Notes: a model not told the origin generated them from the sequence alone. Positions 1 to 9,752 are shown, counted from the stretch's first letter. The stretch: DNA of 64,000 nt from Acinetobacter tibetensis (GCF_023824315.1 NZ_CP098732.1:2914001-2978000); one strand, 5' to 3'. Program-made: numbers and translations.

Positions 1-414
1 AAGTTGATCGACAATTTCTTCAGCCAAAATAACTGGCAACATGCCGTTTTTAAAACTGTTATTAAAGAAAATATCGGCATAACTTGGTGCGATCACGGTA
101 CGGAAACCGTATTCTTCCAATGCCCAAGGTGCATGTTCACGGCTTGAACCACAACCGAAATTGGCACGCGAAATAAGAACCGATGCACCTTGATAACGTG
201 GTTGATTTAAGATGAAATCTGGATTTTTGGGACGTTTAGAATTGTCCTGTCCTGGATAGCCTTCATCTAAATAACGTAATTCATCAAATAAGTTATCGCC
301 AAATCCTGTGCGCTTAATTGATTTTAAAAACTGCTTTGGAATAATTAAGTCGGTATCGACATTGGCACGGTCTAATGGTGCAACAATACCTTGTTCAACG
401 GTATAAGCTTTCAT
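1..414 (-). CDS. leuD: 3-isopropylmalate dehydratase small subunit, partial
   Basis: LeuD is the swivelling small subunit of isopropylmalate isomerase, which with LeuC converts 2- to 3-isopropylmalate in cytoplasmic leucine synthesis. The visible N-terminal 138 codons begin MKAYTVEQG and contain the family motifs [13 protein letters not shown] and [14 protein letters not shown]. The C-terminus lies beyond the left edge. The ATG is preceded by GGGGAG. leuC ends 21 bp upstream on the same strand, so the two are almost certainly co-transcribed and expressed in equal amounts. Confidence 0.96.
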   Translation of the reverse strand, partial: MKAYTVEQGIVAPLDRANVDTDLIIPKQFLKSIKRTGFGDNLFDELRYLDEGYPGQDNSKRPKNPDFILNQPRYQGASVLISRANFGCGSSREHAPWALEEYGFRTVIAPSYADIFFNNSFKNGMLPVILAEEIVDQL

Positions 415-435
415 GTTTTGCTCCCCTTAGTCCAA

Positions 436-1854
436 TTAGAATGTACGAACATCAACAAAATGACCTGCAATCGCCGCGGCGGCTGCCATTGCTGGACTCA
501 CCAAATGTGTGCGCCCACCATTGCCCTGACGACCTTCAAAGTTACGGTTTGAAGTCGAAGCACAATGTTCACCCGGCTGTAATTTATCGGCATTCATTGC
601 CAAGCACATTGAGCAACCTGGTTCACGCCATTCAAAACCTGCATCAAGGAAAACTTGATCTAAACCTTCTTCTTCTGCCTGTTTTTTGACTAAACCAGAC
701 CCTGGAACCACCATGGCTTGCTTAATGCTTGCAGCTACTTTACGACCTTTCACCACTTCTGCCGCTGCACGAATATCTTCAATTCGTGAATTGGTACATG
801 AACCAATAAATACACGATCCAATTGAATATCCGACAATGCTTGACCCGCTTCTAAGCCCATGTAGTTATAGGCACGTGTCCAGTCATTGCGCTGCACGTC
901 ATCTTTCGCTTGTGCCAAAGTCGGTACCGCTTGCGAAACTGGAATCACCATTTCTGGAGAAGTTCCCCAAGACACCTGTGGCTCAATCTCTTCGCCTTGT
1001 AATACCACGACGGTATCAAACTCAGCATCGGCATCAGAATGTAAAGTGTTCCAATACTCAACCGCCGCATCCCATTGTTCTGCTTTTGGTGCATAAGGAC
1101 GGTCTTTCACATAGGCAATGGTTTTGTCATCAACAGCGACCATACCCACACGTGCACCCGCTTCAATCGCCATGTTACATACGGTCATACGGCCTTCAAT
1201 GGACATATCACGGAACACTTGACCACCAAATTCAATCGCGTGACCCGTACCACCTGCTGTGCCAATTTTACCAATGATCGCTAACACCACATCTTTTGAG
1301 GTTACGCCCTGCCCTAAAGTACCGTCGACACGAACCAACATGTTCTTCATTTTTTTCTGAACCAAGCATTGGGTTGCCAATACATGTTCAACTTCTGAAG
1401 TGCCAATCCCGTGCGCCAAACAGCCAAAAGCACCATGAGTTGCCGTATGCGAATCACCACACACTACCGTCATACCTGGCAAAGTTAAACCTTGTTCTGG
1501 CCCAACGACATGTGCAATCCCTTGACGGATATCATTAATTTTAAATTCAACAATATTGAAGGCTTCACAGTTGTCATCCAAAGTTTGCACTTGAATACGT
1601 GAAGTATCATCTTCAATCCCTGCAATTCCTTGCTCACGCTCTTTCTTTGAAGTCGGTACGTTATGATCAGGAGTCGCGACATTCGCACTTAAACGCCAAG
1701 GTTGACGTCCAGCAAGTTGTAAACCTTCAAAAGCTTGCGGTGAAGTCACTTCATGCAATAAATGACGGTCGATATAAAGTAAGCACGAACCATCATCACG
1801 TTGTTTTACTAAGTGGTCATCCCACAATTTGTCATATAAGGTTTTGCCTGCCAT
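436..1854 (-). CDS. leuC: 3-isopropylmalate dehydratase large subunit
   Basis: LeuC is the [4Fe-4S] catalytic subunit of isopropylmalate isomerase. The aconitase-type cluster cysteines are visible in FIGSCTNSR and in [11 protein letters not shown], and the substrate-binding region in [15 protein letters not shown] place the start at the ATG giving [11 protein letters not shown], which has GGAG nine bases upstream; a start five codons earlier is open but lacks a comparable site. The resulting 472 residues are normal for the family. It is the first gene of a leuCD unit read leftwards. Confidence 0.97.
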   Translation of the reverse strand: MAGKTLYDKLWDDHLVKQRDDGSCLLYIDRHLLHEVTSPQAFEGLQLAGRQPWRLSANVATPDHNVPTSKKEREQGIAGIEDDTSRIQVQTLDDNCEAFNIVEFKINDIRQGIAHVVGPEQGLTLPGMTVVCGDSHTATHGAFGCLAHGIGTSEVEHVLATQCLVQKKMKNMLVRVDGTLGQGVTSKDVVLAIIGKIGTAGGTGHAIEFGGQVFRDMSIEGRMTVCNMAIEAGARVGMVAVDDKTIAYVKDRPYAPKAEQWDAAVEYWNTLHSDADAEFDTVVVLQGEEIEPQVSWGTSPEMVIPVSQAVPTLAQAKDDVQRNDWTRAYNYMGLEAGQALSDIQLDRVFIGSCTNSRIEDIRAAAEVVKGRKVAASIKQAMVVPGSGLVKKQAEEEGLDQVFLDAGFEWREPGCSMCLAMNADKLQPGEHCASTSNRNFEGRQGNGGRTHLVSPAMAAAAAIAGHFVDVRTF

Positions 1855-2081
1855 GTCGACGCGCTCCATAGAACTGGGTAATTTCTTTACTTTAAGTGAT
1901 TATAGCGCTGAAATAATATAAATCTAATTTATCATTTTTATAAATTTAAAAACTTTTTGGAATAATTTAAGCCCCCATTTATCATCTAACTATCCGATCA
2001 ATTTAAAAAATATATTCGTTTTAACAAATCAAACGAAAATCATTATTATTTACTTATTCCCCACAGCTCAAGGCATGACGC

Positions 2082-2309
2082 ATGGCACACCTTTATCACT
2101 TTGTTCAACACAACCAACGCACTTTAAAGAAAACTTTTAGTTATTACATTATGCATATAAGTGTCGCGATGTTGGTCGGATACTGTGTGACAGGTAGCCT
2201 GATCATGGCAATCACTTTAAGTTTACTCGAACCTACAGTACAAGCATTTGCCTTTTTCTTCCACGAAAAAGTCTGGGATAAGCAAACAATAACCGCAACG
2301 CAACCTTAA
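2082..2309 (+). CDS. DUF2061-type small membrane protein
   Basis: A 75-residue protein matching the DUF2061 pattern: a lysine-rich N-terminus, a hydrophobic stretch from about residue 22 to 55 forming one or two membrane helices, then the typical FFFHEKVW ending. The family is predicted to sit in the inner membrane and has no assigned function. It stands alone, divergent from leuC, and is followed 47 bp later by a strong hairpin terminator, so it is probably monocistronic. Confidence 0.75.
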   Translation: MAHLYHFVQHNQRTLKKTFSYYIMHISVAMLVGYCVTGSLIMAITLSLLEPTVQAFAFFFHEKVWDKQTITATQP

Positions 2310-2356
2310 GAATCCTGCGTGTAATCCAGTATGTCCTTGAGCTTGAGTTCCTCTTT

Positions 2357-2380
2357 GCACCCTCCCTCGGGTGCTTTTTT
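2357..2380 (+). terminator. Intrinsic terminator
   Basis: GCACCC pairs with GGGTGC around a TCCCTC loop and is followed by six T. It ends the small membrane protein gene. Confidence 0.85.
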
Positions 2381-2446
2381 ATTTGATTAATCCTTAAAGT
2401 TTCTAAATAATAGAATATATATAAAAAAACTTTATGGATCTCCACA

Positions 2447-3304
2447 ATGAATTTGGCTGCCTTTGAAGCATTTGTAAAAGTCATGGAAACAGGTTCAATT
2501 TCTTTAGCGGCGGACCAACTGTTCATTACCCAACCTGCGGTAACCAAACGTATTCATAGCTTAGAAGATTATTTTGGGGTGAAATTATTTGAATCGGCAG
2601 GACGTGGCGTTCAAGCGACCCACGCTGCACATTCTTTATTACCGAAAGTTAAAAACTGGTTAAATGAACTCGGCGATATTCACCATACCCTGAGCCATGA
2701 ACAAGGACAGGTACAAGGTAAACTCAAGATTGGCACCAGTCATCACATTGGTCTGCATCATCTGCCGCATCATTTACGCCATTATGTACAACAATTTCCA
2801 CAAGTCACCTTAGATGTACATTTTGTCGACTCAGAACAAGCACACGAGCAAGTCCTTGCAGGTGATTTAGAACTGGCTTTCCTTACTTTACCTCCACAAG
2901 GCGATCATCGACTCAATTATGTCACCATTTGGAATGATCCTCTGGTGTTCGTTGCAGCCCCCTTTCATCCCTTGGCACAAAAGAAAAACCTAAAACTGGA
3001 AGATTTAATTGCCTATCCAAGTTTATTGCCCTCTGCCCAAACCTATACCAGTCAAATTACCTTAGCAGAATTTGAAAAACAGGGATTAAAGCCGAAAATT
3101 ACCATGAGTAATAATCCACTAGAATCTATTCGGATGTTGGTTTCAATTGGTCTAGGCTGGTCAGTCTTACCACAAACCCTGCTCAATCAAGATTTACAGC
3201 AACTCGACATTCGGTTTGAAATGAATCGTCAATTGGGCATGGTTTGGCACCCTGGACGTACCCAGTCGAAAGCAGTACTAGAGCTGATTGAAATGATGAA
3301 ATAA
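2447..3304 (+). CDS. LysR-family transcriptional regulator
   Basis: A 285-residue LysR-type regulator. The N-terminal winged helix-turn-helix (about residues 1-60) contains ISLAADQLFITQPAVTKRIHSLE; the rest is a periplasmic-binding-like effector domain. It is not paired with an obvious divergent target, since the upstream gene runs in the same direction. The leu genes are the nearest metabolic genes, but nothing in the sequence ties it to them. The target is unknown. Confidence 0.9.
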   Translation: MNLAAFEAFVKVMETGSISLAADQLFITQPAVTKRIHSLEDYFGVKLFESAGRGVQATHAAHSLLPKVKNWLNELGDIHHTLSHEQGQVQGKLKIGTSHHIGLHHLPHHLRHYVQQFPQVTLDVHFVDSEQAHEQVLAGDLELAFLTLPPQGDHRLNYVTIWNDPLVFVAAPFHPLAQKKNLKLEDLIAYPSLLPSAQTYTSQITLAEFEKQGLKPKITMSNNPLESIRMLVSIGLGWSVLPQTLLNQDLQQLDIRFEMNRQLGMVWHPGRTQSKAVLELIEMMK

Positions 3305-3350
3305 CAGAGTGAGCCTTCAGTAATCGCACTGCCGTAGAAGGCTCAACAAG

Positions 3351-3593
3351 TTAGGTAACTGAATCTTCATGCAACGATTCATTCAACTGATCCACGACAA
3401 TCGCCCATTCTCCATCGGACTGAATTTTTTCTTCTAAAAATTGACGTTGCGCTTCGCTCCAATAATCTGCCTGTACAAGATGCGTCTGTGCATTCAGTTG
3501 ATGGGTCACAATAAATAACGCAATTGCATCTTCACTCGCGTCTAAACCGAGCTGTTCAAATAAATGTGTCATTCTTGGTCGAACTTGATTCAT
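3351..3593 (-). CDS. DUF2789 family protein
   Basis: An 80-residue soluble acidic protein matching the DUF2789 pattern MTHLFEQLGLDAS...I..FI..H and ending WAIVVDQLNESL. Function is unknown. The start is decided by spacing: AAGGA sits seven bases before the ATG at 3593 but only one base before the in-frame ATG at 3599. A still longer open frame begins at 3632. It is convergent with the LysR gene. Confidence 0.75.
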   Translation of the reverse strand: MNQVRPRMTHLFEQLGLDASEDAIALFIVTHQLNAQTHLVQADYWSEAQRQFLEEKIQSDGEWAIVVDQLNESLHEDSVT

Positions 3594-3680
3594 GCTCATG
3601 TCCTTCAGTTTTCTTATTTTCCCAATTAGCATATCAACTCAACAGCCTAAAAACTGTTAAATCTCTTTAATCTGTCCATG

Positions 3681-3713
3681 AAAAAAGCATAGGCGGATTT
3701 CAATCCCCTATGC
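3681..3713 (-). terminator. Intrinsic terminator
   Basis: GCATAGG pairs with CCTATGC; read leftwards it is followed by six T. It terminates the HAD phosphatase transcript just past its stop codon. Confidence 0.85.
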
Positions 3714-3741
3714 TTGTTCATCAAAATCTACTAAAAACGCT

Positions 3742-4395
3742 TTAGCTAATCGACCAATCTTGAATAGCCCAACCTTGTTCTTTGGCCAAAACTTCTAGAC
3801 GATCATCTGGATTCACCGCAATCGCATGGTCTGCATATTCCAACAGAAAACGATCATTGATGGAGTCAGAATAAGCCCAAGACTCTTTGACTTCACGGCC
3901 CGCCAACCATAAATCTAAACGCGCCAATTTGCCTTTTTGGTAGCATGGAATATTAATCACTTTACCCGTGTATTTTCCATCAACCACTTCAGCATTGGTG
4001 GCAATAATTTCAGTAATACCAAATTCACGAAAAATCGGCGCAGTAATAAAATCTGAAGTGGCGGTAATTCCGACCAAGGCATGGCCTGCTTCACGATGCT
4101 TTTCAATAGCAGCGAAACCCTCAGGGCGCATTTGAGGACGAATCACTTTCTGCATGAACAATTCATGTAATTCGGTTAAATACTGGTTGTCATGCTGGGT
4201 CAAAAATTCAAATACAAATTCATTGTAGGCAATCGGGTCTAATTGCCCTGCCTTATAGTCTTCATAAAATTTGTCGTTCATTTGACGATGGCGGATGGGG
4301 TCGACCAGTCCTTCATTGACTAAAAACTCTCCCCAAGAATGATCTGAATCGGTATTCAGTAAGGTGTGATCGAGATCAAATAGCGCCAATTTCAT
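3742..4395 (-). CDS. HAD-family phosphatase, SerB-like (subfamily IB)
   Basis: A 217-residue haloacid dehalogenase-fold hydrolase. Motif I is FDLDHTLL with nucleophile Asp7 and general acid Asp9. Motif II lies around VGITATSD and motif III/IV around AYSDSINDRFLLEYA. The length and helical cap after motif I match the IB subfamily that includes phosphoserine phosphatase and related small phosphatases. Substrate cannot be told from sequence. It is transcribed divergently from rppH. Confidence 0.88.
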   Translation of the reverse strand: MKLALFDLDHTLLNTDSDHSWGEFLVNEGLVDPIRHRQMNDKFYEDYKAGQLDPIAYNEFVFEFLTQHDNQYLTELHELFMQKVIRPQMRPEGFAAIEKHREAGHALVGITATSDFITAPIFREFGITEIIATNAEVVDGKYTGKVINIPCYQKGKLARLDLWLAGREVKESWAYSDSINDRFLLEYADHAIAVNPDDRLEVLAKEQGWAIQDWSIS

Positions 4396-4577
4396 GAAAA
4401 TACTCGTAAAAACTGAAATTTAAGAAAAAAATTGTAAATCTATCTCCGCTAGTCGATAGAAATTCGTTAAGATCATAGCAATTTTAACATTTTAGCTTTG
4501 TTTTGGTTCGAGTTGGATAAAGAAATAACAATCCCCGAACGCGAAGCCACAATATTACACAAAATTTAGGTAGCCAA

Positions 4578-5060
4578 ATGATCGACTCTGAAGGTTTCCG
4601 ACCCAATGTCGGGATCATTTTGGCAAACGACTTTGGACAGGTTTTATGGGCAAAACGCATTGGACACAATGCTTGGCAATTTCCACAAGGAGGTATCCAA
4701 TATGGAGAAACCCCCGAACAGGCACTTTATCGTGAGCTGAGAGAAGAAGTTGGCTTACTGCCCGAACACGTCGAAATTGTAGCGCAAACTAAAGGGTGGT
4801 TGCGCTACCGTTTGCCACATCGGTATATACGTACGGATTCAGACCCCGTATGTATAGGTCAAAAACAAAAGTGGTTTTTACTCAAGTTAACCGCTTCGGT
4901 ACAGCATATTCAATTGAATTTGTCCGATCCACCCGAGTTCGACCAATGGCAATGGGTGAGCTATTGGTATCCATTAGGGCAGGTGGTGAATTTCAAGCGA
5001 GATGTCTACCGTAAAGCTATGGTGGAATTGTGCAATCAATTACCCATAAAAAAACCTTAA
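4578..5060 (+). CDS. rppH: RNA pyrophosphohydrolase
   Basis: RppH removes pyrophosphate from the 5' triphosphate of mRNAs, which opens them to RNase E decay. The Nudix box spans residues 38-60 with all key residues: Gly38, Glu44, Arg52, Glu53, Glu56, Glu57 and Gly59. The N-terminal [15 protein letters not shown] and the WQFPQGGIQ segment are diagnostic for RppH rather than other Nudix enzymes. At 160 residues the length is typical. It is followed by ptsP in the same direction, an arrangement shared by many gamma-proteobacteria. Confidence 0.96.
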   Translation: MIDSEGFRPNVGIILANDFGQVLWAKRIGHNAWQFPQGGIQYGETPEQALYRELREEVGLLPEHVEIVAQTKGWLRYRLPHRYIRTDSDPVCIGQKQKWFLLKLTASVQHIQLNLSDPPEFDQWQWVSYWYPLGQVVNFKRDVYRKAMVELCNQLPIKKP

Positions 5061-5142
5061 AAAAATGTATAAATATGCAGATTTTTTAAGACACTATTGC
5101 TATAAATAAAACTAATTTACATTTTTTTTGGGAGCAGACTCT

Positions 5143-7440
5143 ATGTCGAACATGCAACTGGATACCCTTAGACGTATTGTGCAAGAAATCAATGCGTCCA
5201 CCAGTATGCATGAATCACTCGATATTATGGTCAATCAGGTCGCTGAAGCGATGCATGTCGATGTCTGCTCGATCTATCTTTTAGATGAACGTAACCAACG
5301 TTATCTGCTCATGGCTTCTAAAGGGCTAAATCCTGAATCTGTCGGACATGTGTCCTTACACACAGGCGAAGGTTTGGTCGGTCTGGTTGGACAACGCGAA
5401 GAGATTGTCAATCTAGACGATGCACCCAAACATGAACGCTTTATGTACCTACCAGAAACTGGGGAAGAAATTTATAACTCTTTCCTCGGTGTACCCGTCA
5501 TGTACCGTCGCAAGGTGATGGGTGTGTTGGTGGTTCAAAATAAAGATAAACAAGATTTTAGTGAAGCGGCTGAATCCTTTCTTGTCACACTCTGTGCGCA
5601 GCTTTCAGGCGTAATCGCGCACGCACATGCTGTTGGCAATATTGATGTGTTCCGTAAACCCAACAATTTACCTGCTTACAAAACCTTCCAAGGGGTGTCT
5701 GGTTCAGGAGGTATTGCATTAGGTCGCGCTGTCATTTTATATCCTCCTGCTGACTTATCGGCAGTACCAGACCGTGAAGCTGATGACATTAGCGAAGAAT
5801 TGGCTTTACTGGATAGTGCACTCAAGGCTGTTCGAGAAGAAATTCAATCGCTCGACGATAAAATGCAAGATGCCTTGATGGCAGAAGAACGTGCATTGTT
5901 TAGCGTCTTCCTGCGTATGCTGGACGAAAATGCCCTACCAGCCGAAATTAAATCGGAAATCCGGGATGGGAATTGGGCACAAGGTGCCGTCCGTATTGTG
6001 ATTGAAAACCATATTGCGCTATTTGCACAAATGGAAGATGACTATTTACGCGAACGCGTGGCCGACCTGAAAGATTTAGGTCGACGTATTTTGGCTTTTT
6101 TACAAGAAGCTGATTCTAGCCACCGTGAACTGACCGACGAAAGCATCCTGATTGGCGAAGAAATTTCAACTGCGGCATTGGTCGAATTACCAGTGGATAA
6201 GATTGCAGCGATTGTGACCAGCGAAGGGGCAATGAATTCGCACATGGTCATTGTGGCACGTGCACTAGGAATTCCAACAGTGGTTGGGGTGACTGAACTG
6301 CCAATTAATACCCTTGATGATGCTGAGATGATTGTCGATGCACATCAAGGTCGGGTATTTATTAATCCACCACGTCGTTTACGTACTCGCTATAAAGAAA
6401 TCCAAAAAGAAGAAGAGCAAATTGCCAAAGATCTCAAGCAATATGAGACCAAAGATGCAATTACGCCTGATGGCGTTGCTGTGCCTCTTTATGTGAATAC
6501 AGGTCTCATGATTGATGTCGTTCGTGGTGTACAACGTGGCGCCAAAGGTGTTGGTCTATATCGCTCTGAAATTCCATTTATGTTACGTGACCGCTTCCCC
6601 GGAGAAGAAGAACAACGTGCCATTTATCGTCAACAGCTCAGCCACTTTGCCAACAAGCCTGTGGTTATGCGTACCCTCGATATTGGTGCGGATAAAGATT
6701 TGCCTTATTTCTCGATTGAAGAAGAAAACTCTGCCTTGGGCTGGCGAGGTATTCGTTTTACCCTCGATCATCCCGAAATTTTTTCTTCACAAATTCGAGC
6801 GATGCTCAAAGCTAGCATTGGACTAAATAATCTGCATATTTTATTGCCGATGGTGACCAGTGTCAGTGAAGTCGAAGAAGCTTTGTATTTACTCGATCGT
6901 GACTGGCAAGCGGTGCAAGAAGAAGAGCAGGTTAAAATCAATAAGCCGAAAATTGGCATAATGGTTGAAGTACCGAGTGTGCTGCTACAAATTGAAGAGT
7001 TTGCAGAGCTGGTGGATTTCTTCTCAGTGGGTTCGAATGACTTAACCCAATATTTATTGGCGGTTGACCGTAATAATCCACGCGTTGCCAATGTCTACTC
7101 ACACTTTCACCCTTCAATTTTAAGAGCGCTCACGCGTTTGGTTCAAGAGTGTCATAAGTACAATAAGCCCATCAGTATTTGTGGTGAAATGGCGGGTGAT
7201 CCGCTCTCTGCCGTCCTGCTTATGGCAATGGGCTTTAATACGCTTTCTATGAGTTCAAGTAACATCTTGCGTGTACGTAAAGCGATTTGTCATGTTCCGA
7301 TGTCTGATGCTCAAGAACAACTGGATCGTGTTTTAAAAATGAGTAATCCACTCATGATAAAAAGTTGGATGGAATATTATTTCAAAACGCATGGCTTAGC
7401 CGATATGGTGAAATCAAGTACTCGTATTGTGGGTGCTTAA
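5143..7440 (+). CDS. ptsP: PEP-protein phosphotransferase PtsP (EI-Ntr)
   Basis: Enzyme I of the nitrogen phosphotransferase relay, moving phosphate from phosphoenolpyruvate to NPr. The domains in order are an N-terminal GAF sensor (about 1-160), the PEP-utilising N-terminal domain, the phosphohistidine swivel with His367 in NSHMVIVARALG, and the PEP-binding TIM barrel with LDIGADKDLPY and active-site Cys680 in ICGEMAGDP. The start is the ATG preceded by GGAG eight bases upstream; a TTG five codons earlier is less likely. It has 765 residues and follows rppH by 82 bp. Confidence 0.96.
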   Translation: MSNMQLDTLRRIVQEINASTSMHESLDIMVNQVAEAMHVDVCSIYLLDERNQRYLLMASKGLNPESVGHVSLHTGEGLVGLVGQREEIVNLDDAPKHERFMYLPETGEEIYNSFLGVPVMYRRKVMGVLVVQNKDKQDFSEAAESFLVTLCAQLSGVIAHAHAVGNIDVFRKPNNLPAYKTFQGVSGSGGIALGRAVILYPPADLSAVPDREADDISEELALLDSALKAVREEIQSLDDKMQDALMAEERALFSVFLRMLDENALPAEIKSEIRDGNWAQGAVRIVIENHIALFAQMEDDYLRERVADLKDLGRRILAFLQEADSSHRELTDESILIGEEISTAALVELPVDKIAAIVTSEGAMNSHMVIVARALGIPTVVGVTELPINTLDDAEMIVDAHQGRVFINPPRRLRTRYKEIQKEEEQIAKDLKQYETKDAITPDGVAVPLYVNTGLMIDVVRGVQRGAKGVGLYRSEIPFMLRDRFPGEEEQRAIYRQQLSHFANKPVVMRTLDIGADKDLPYFSIEEENSALGWRGIRFTLDHPEIFSSQIRAMLKASIGLNNLHILLPMVTSVSEVEEALYLLDRDWQAVQEEEQVKINKPKIGIMVEVPSVLLQIEEFAELVDFFSVGSNDLTQYLLAVDRNNPRVANVYSHFHPSILRALTRLVQECHKYNKPISICGEMAGDPLSAVLLMAMGFNTLSMSSSNILRVRKAICHVPMSDAQEQLDRVLKMSNPLMIKSWMEYYFKTHGLADMVKSSTRIVGA

Positions 7441-7448
7441 CACATCCA

Positions 7449-7637
7449 TCATGCTGCACAGAATAGCAATAAAAAAGGGCGATAATCTTCGGAATATCGC
7501 CCTTGCTTATGTTTGCTATAACCTCGTTTTGCATTTTTCTTTCGATCTACAAAAACGTGGCTTTGGTTAACTTCATGCATGTGTTTTGCCACAAAGTTGT
7601 GAATCACGACTTTTGGCTCAGCTTTCTTCTTGGCCAT
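7449..7637 (-). CDS. Small basic protein read through its own terminator (possible non-stop mRNA)
   Basis: A 62-codon lysine-rich frame starting MAKKKAEPKVV with a good AAGGTGG ribosome site. I recognise only an uncharacterised Acinetobacter-type small basic protein. The hairpin GGGCGATA/TATCGCCC plus six T lies inside the frame and encodes roughly GRYSEDYRPF; the TGA lies about 20 bases past the T-run. Transcripts ending at this terminator would lack a stop codon. ArfA ribosome-rescue genes are known for this design, and the VDRKKNAKRGYSKHK stretch loosely resembles ArfA's basic core, but homology is not established. It converges with ptsP with eight bases between stops. Confidence 0.6.
   Translation of the reverse strand: MAKKKAEPKVVIHNFVAKHMHEVNQSHVFVDRKKNAKRGYSKHKQGRYSEDYRPFLLLFCAA
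7471..7502 (-). terminator. Intrinsic terminator inside the small ORF
   Basis: A perfect 8-bp stem (GGGCGATA with TATCGCCC, ten-base loop) is followed by six T when read leftwards. It may also help stop ptsP in the other direction, though no good T-run follows on that side. Confidence 0.85.
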
Positions 7638-7887
7638 TCTGTTCCACCTTTTAAATACAGATTTCAATTTTTCTACTTTTACAGCAGGAAAATAAGCATA
7701 CGCCTTTTTGGCTATTTTACAAGCAGATTTATGCCCATATTGATCATCATCCTCGCCCCAAGTTCACAGCAAAAATACAGATTATTGTATGCAAATTTTG
7801 CCTAAATACCTGAATTTGAAGATGGGTATGTCAGCCATGCTGGCTTAAAGATATAATAGAAGTTATTTCACAAATTGGTACACCCTT

Positions 7888-8328
7888 ATGTCAAACCAAG
7901 AGGAGTTATTAAAGCTCGATAATCAACTTTGTTTTGCTTTATATTCGACTCATCTTGCGCTGAATCAGTACTATCGAAAATTATTACAGCCGCATGGAAT
8001 TACCTATCCACAATATTTGGTCATGCTGATTTTATGGGAACAAGATCAGCTCACTGTGTCTGAGATTGGACAACGAATTTTTTTAGAATCTTCCACCCTC
8101 ACTCCCTTATTAAAACGGCTGGAAAGTTTAGGTTTTATTGAACGCAAACGCTCAGTTGAAGATGAACGACGAGTACTGATTTCCTTGACCACCAACGGAC
8201 AGGCTCTAAAACAAGCCGTAATGCCAATTCCTGAACAAATTCTGACAGCCATTCAATGTGCGCCAGACCAAGTCAGTCAGTTACGTGAAGAACTCAATCG
8301 CTTACGTGCTCAATTAAAAGAGCAATGA
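7888..8328 (+). CDS. ohrR: MarR-family regulator, OhrR-type
   Basis: A 146-residue winged-helix repressor. The N-terminal LDNQLCFALYS places a cysteine where OhrR proteins carry their peroxide-sensing cysteine, and the DNA-binding part LTVSEIGQRIFLESSTLTPLLKRLES with the wing VEDERRVLISLT fits the MarR fold. OhrR normally represses ohr, an organic-hydroperoxide reductase, but no ohr gene lies beside it here. The next gene is an oxidoreductase 420 bp away. The identity is good; the local target is unknown. Confidence 0.82.
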   Translation: MSNQEELLKLDNQLCFALYSTHLALNQYYRKLLQPHGITYPQYLVMLILWEQDQLTVSEIGQRIFLESSTLTPLLKRLESLGFIERKRSVEDERRVLISLTTNGQALKQAVMPIPEQILTAIQCAPDQVSQLREELNRLRAQLKEQ

Positions 8329-8747
8329 TGCAGAAAATGGATCAAAATCAGATTGAAATGCCATAGCTGTACATTTTAAAATCAATGTATCGCATTCATG
8401 TCTCTACAACGCCAGACAGACTTTTCGGCATGACCAATACTGAAAAATTATTCATATCTGTGAACAATACAATTCAGTATCTGTACTTGATAATGTCTCA
8501 ATGAGCCGACCTCTTCAGGAGAAGACCGACAGAATAAAGACATCACCCCGTACATAACAAGACTGAGATTAAAAACAGTAAAATCGTCTACGCAAGAGTA
8601 AACAATAACGATAGAACGGTCTTTCTTCACACAACGCTTGAGCTTGATCAGTGCAATATCAATGATAAAAAAGCAACTGTAAAAGGATGACAATCATGAG
8701 GAATCAAAACATTTAGGTTGTCCAGATATCCACAAGGAAAATTGAGT
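8329..8747. other. Intergenic region without a recognisable gene
   Basis: About 420 bases between the OhrR-type regulator and the CurA-like gene. It contains an inverted repeat ATACTGAA (8437-8444) / TTCAGTAT (8473-8480). Short open frames exist on both strands, but none has a ribosome site with recognisable protein sequence. The missing N-terminus of the next gene is not found here. Confidence 0.4.
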
Positions 8748-9683
8748 ATGGATATATTTGATAGGGTTCCCTTACCTTCGCCAAATTTAACTGTGGGTGA
8801 GTTTTTGGTTAGGCAGACGCATATATGCTTAGACCCTGTCATGCCTCATTGGTTACAACAAAGACATTACAATACATTTACGCCCACGCAGAAGAGTGAA
8901 ATTATACAATCTTATGGTGTTGGTGAGGTCATTGAGTCTCTAAATCCTCAATTTCCCGTAGGGGTTCAAGTGGTGGGGATTACAGGTTGGAATGAATACG
9001 TTTTAGGACATTCTGAGATGTATATTATTGATTCGAGCCTCCCTGCGGAAGCCGTACTTTCTTTATTCTATTTTACAGGTCTTACCGCATATATAGGGTT
9101 AATCAAACTTGCCCAACCGAAAGCTGGGGAAACGCTCCTGATTGCCAATGCAGCAAGCACACTGGGTTCTTTACTGGGTCAACTCGCAAAAGCCAAAGGT
9201 CTAAGGGTCATCGGCTGTTCGGACTCCAGTAAAAAATGCCAATACTTAGTAAATGAATTGGGTTTTGATTCAGCCATTCATATGAGCAACAAACATTCTG
9301 CCACCCAATTAAGCCTTGCAGCACCAGATGGTATAGACATCTTCTTTGATAATAAAGATGAACCACAACAAAGACTAATTTATGCGCAAATGAATCAATC
9401 TGGACGTGTCATCGTATTAGACAAGCCATTCACACAGCACCCCACGTCTTACCATTCAGCAAATTTAGAGGGTATTCAGCACAGGTACTTAAGTATTCGG
9501 GGGACTATGCTCAGCCCCTATCTCGAATTTATGCATGAATCGAATCGAGTAATCGCTGAATATTTAGCTCAAGGGAAAATGACTTATCAAGCACATCTGA
9601 TTGAGGGTTTTGACCATTTGCCTGAAGCTTTAATTCATTACTTCAATGAAGAGGCCATGGGAACCTTGATTGTAAAGTTCTAG
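8748..9683 (+). CDS. CurA-like NAD(P)-dependent alkenal/quinone reductase, short N-terminus
   Basis: A medium-chain dehydrogenase/reductase of the zinc-free CurA/alkenal-reductase type. GEFLVRQTHICLDPVM matches the family N-terminal motif, and the nucleotide-binding Rossmann part is around residues 120-200 (LLIANAASTLGSLLGQLAKAKG), where the usual GAAG-type loop is altered to ANAAS. AAGGA precedes the ATG. With 311 residues it lacks roughly 25-30 residues of the usual N-terminus, and the identity is visibly degenerate, so it may be a divergent or decaying copy. Confidence 0.7.
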   Translation: MDIFDRVPLPSPNLTVGEFLVRQTHICLDPVMPHWLQQRHYNTFTPTQKSEIIQSYGVGEVIESLNPQFPVGVQVVGITGWNEYVLGHSEMYIIDSSLPAEAVLSLFYFTGLTAYIGLIKLAQPKAGETLLIANAASTLGSLLGQLAKAKGLRVIGCSDSSKKCQYLVNELGFDSAIHMSNKHSATQLSLAAPDGIDIFFDNKDEPQQRLIYAQMNQSGRVIVLDKPFTQHPTSYHSANLEGIQHRYLSIRGTMLSPYLEFMHESNRVIAEYLAQGKMTYQAHLIEGFDHLPEALIHYFNEEAMGTLIVKF

Positions 9684-9752
9684 TTCTACGACCCAGTTTT
9701 CATACTTCAAGTTTAGAAACTTGATTGTTCAAAATTATGCAACATCACACAT

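Noticed and set aside
2030-2065. Fur-box-like AATCATTAT stretch before the small DUF2061 gene
   Set aside because: Only the second half matches the consensus; the first half is poor and the gene has no iron link.
8448-8693. 81-codon minus-strand frame in the ohrR-reductase gap
   Set aside because: No ribosome site and no recognisable sequence; overlaps an inverted repeat.
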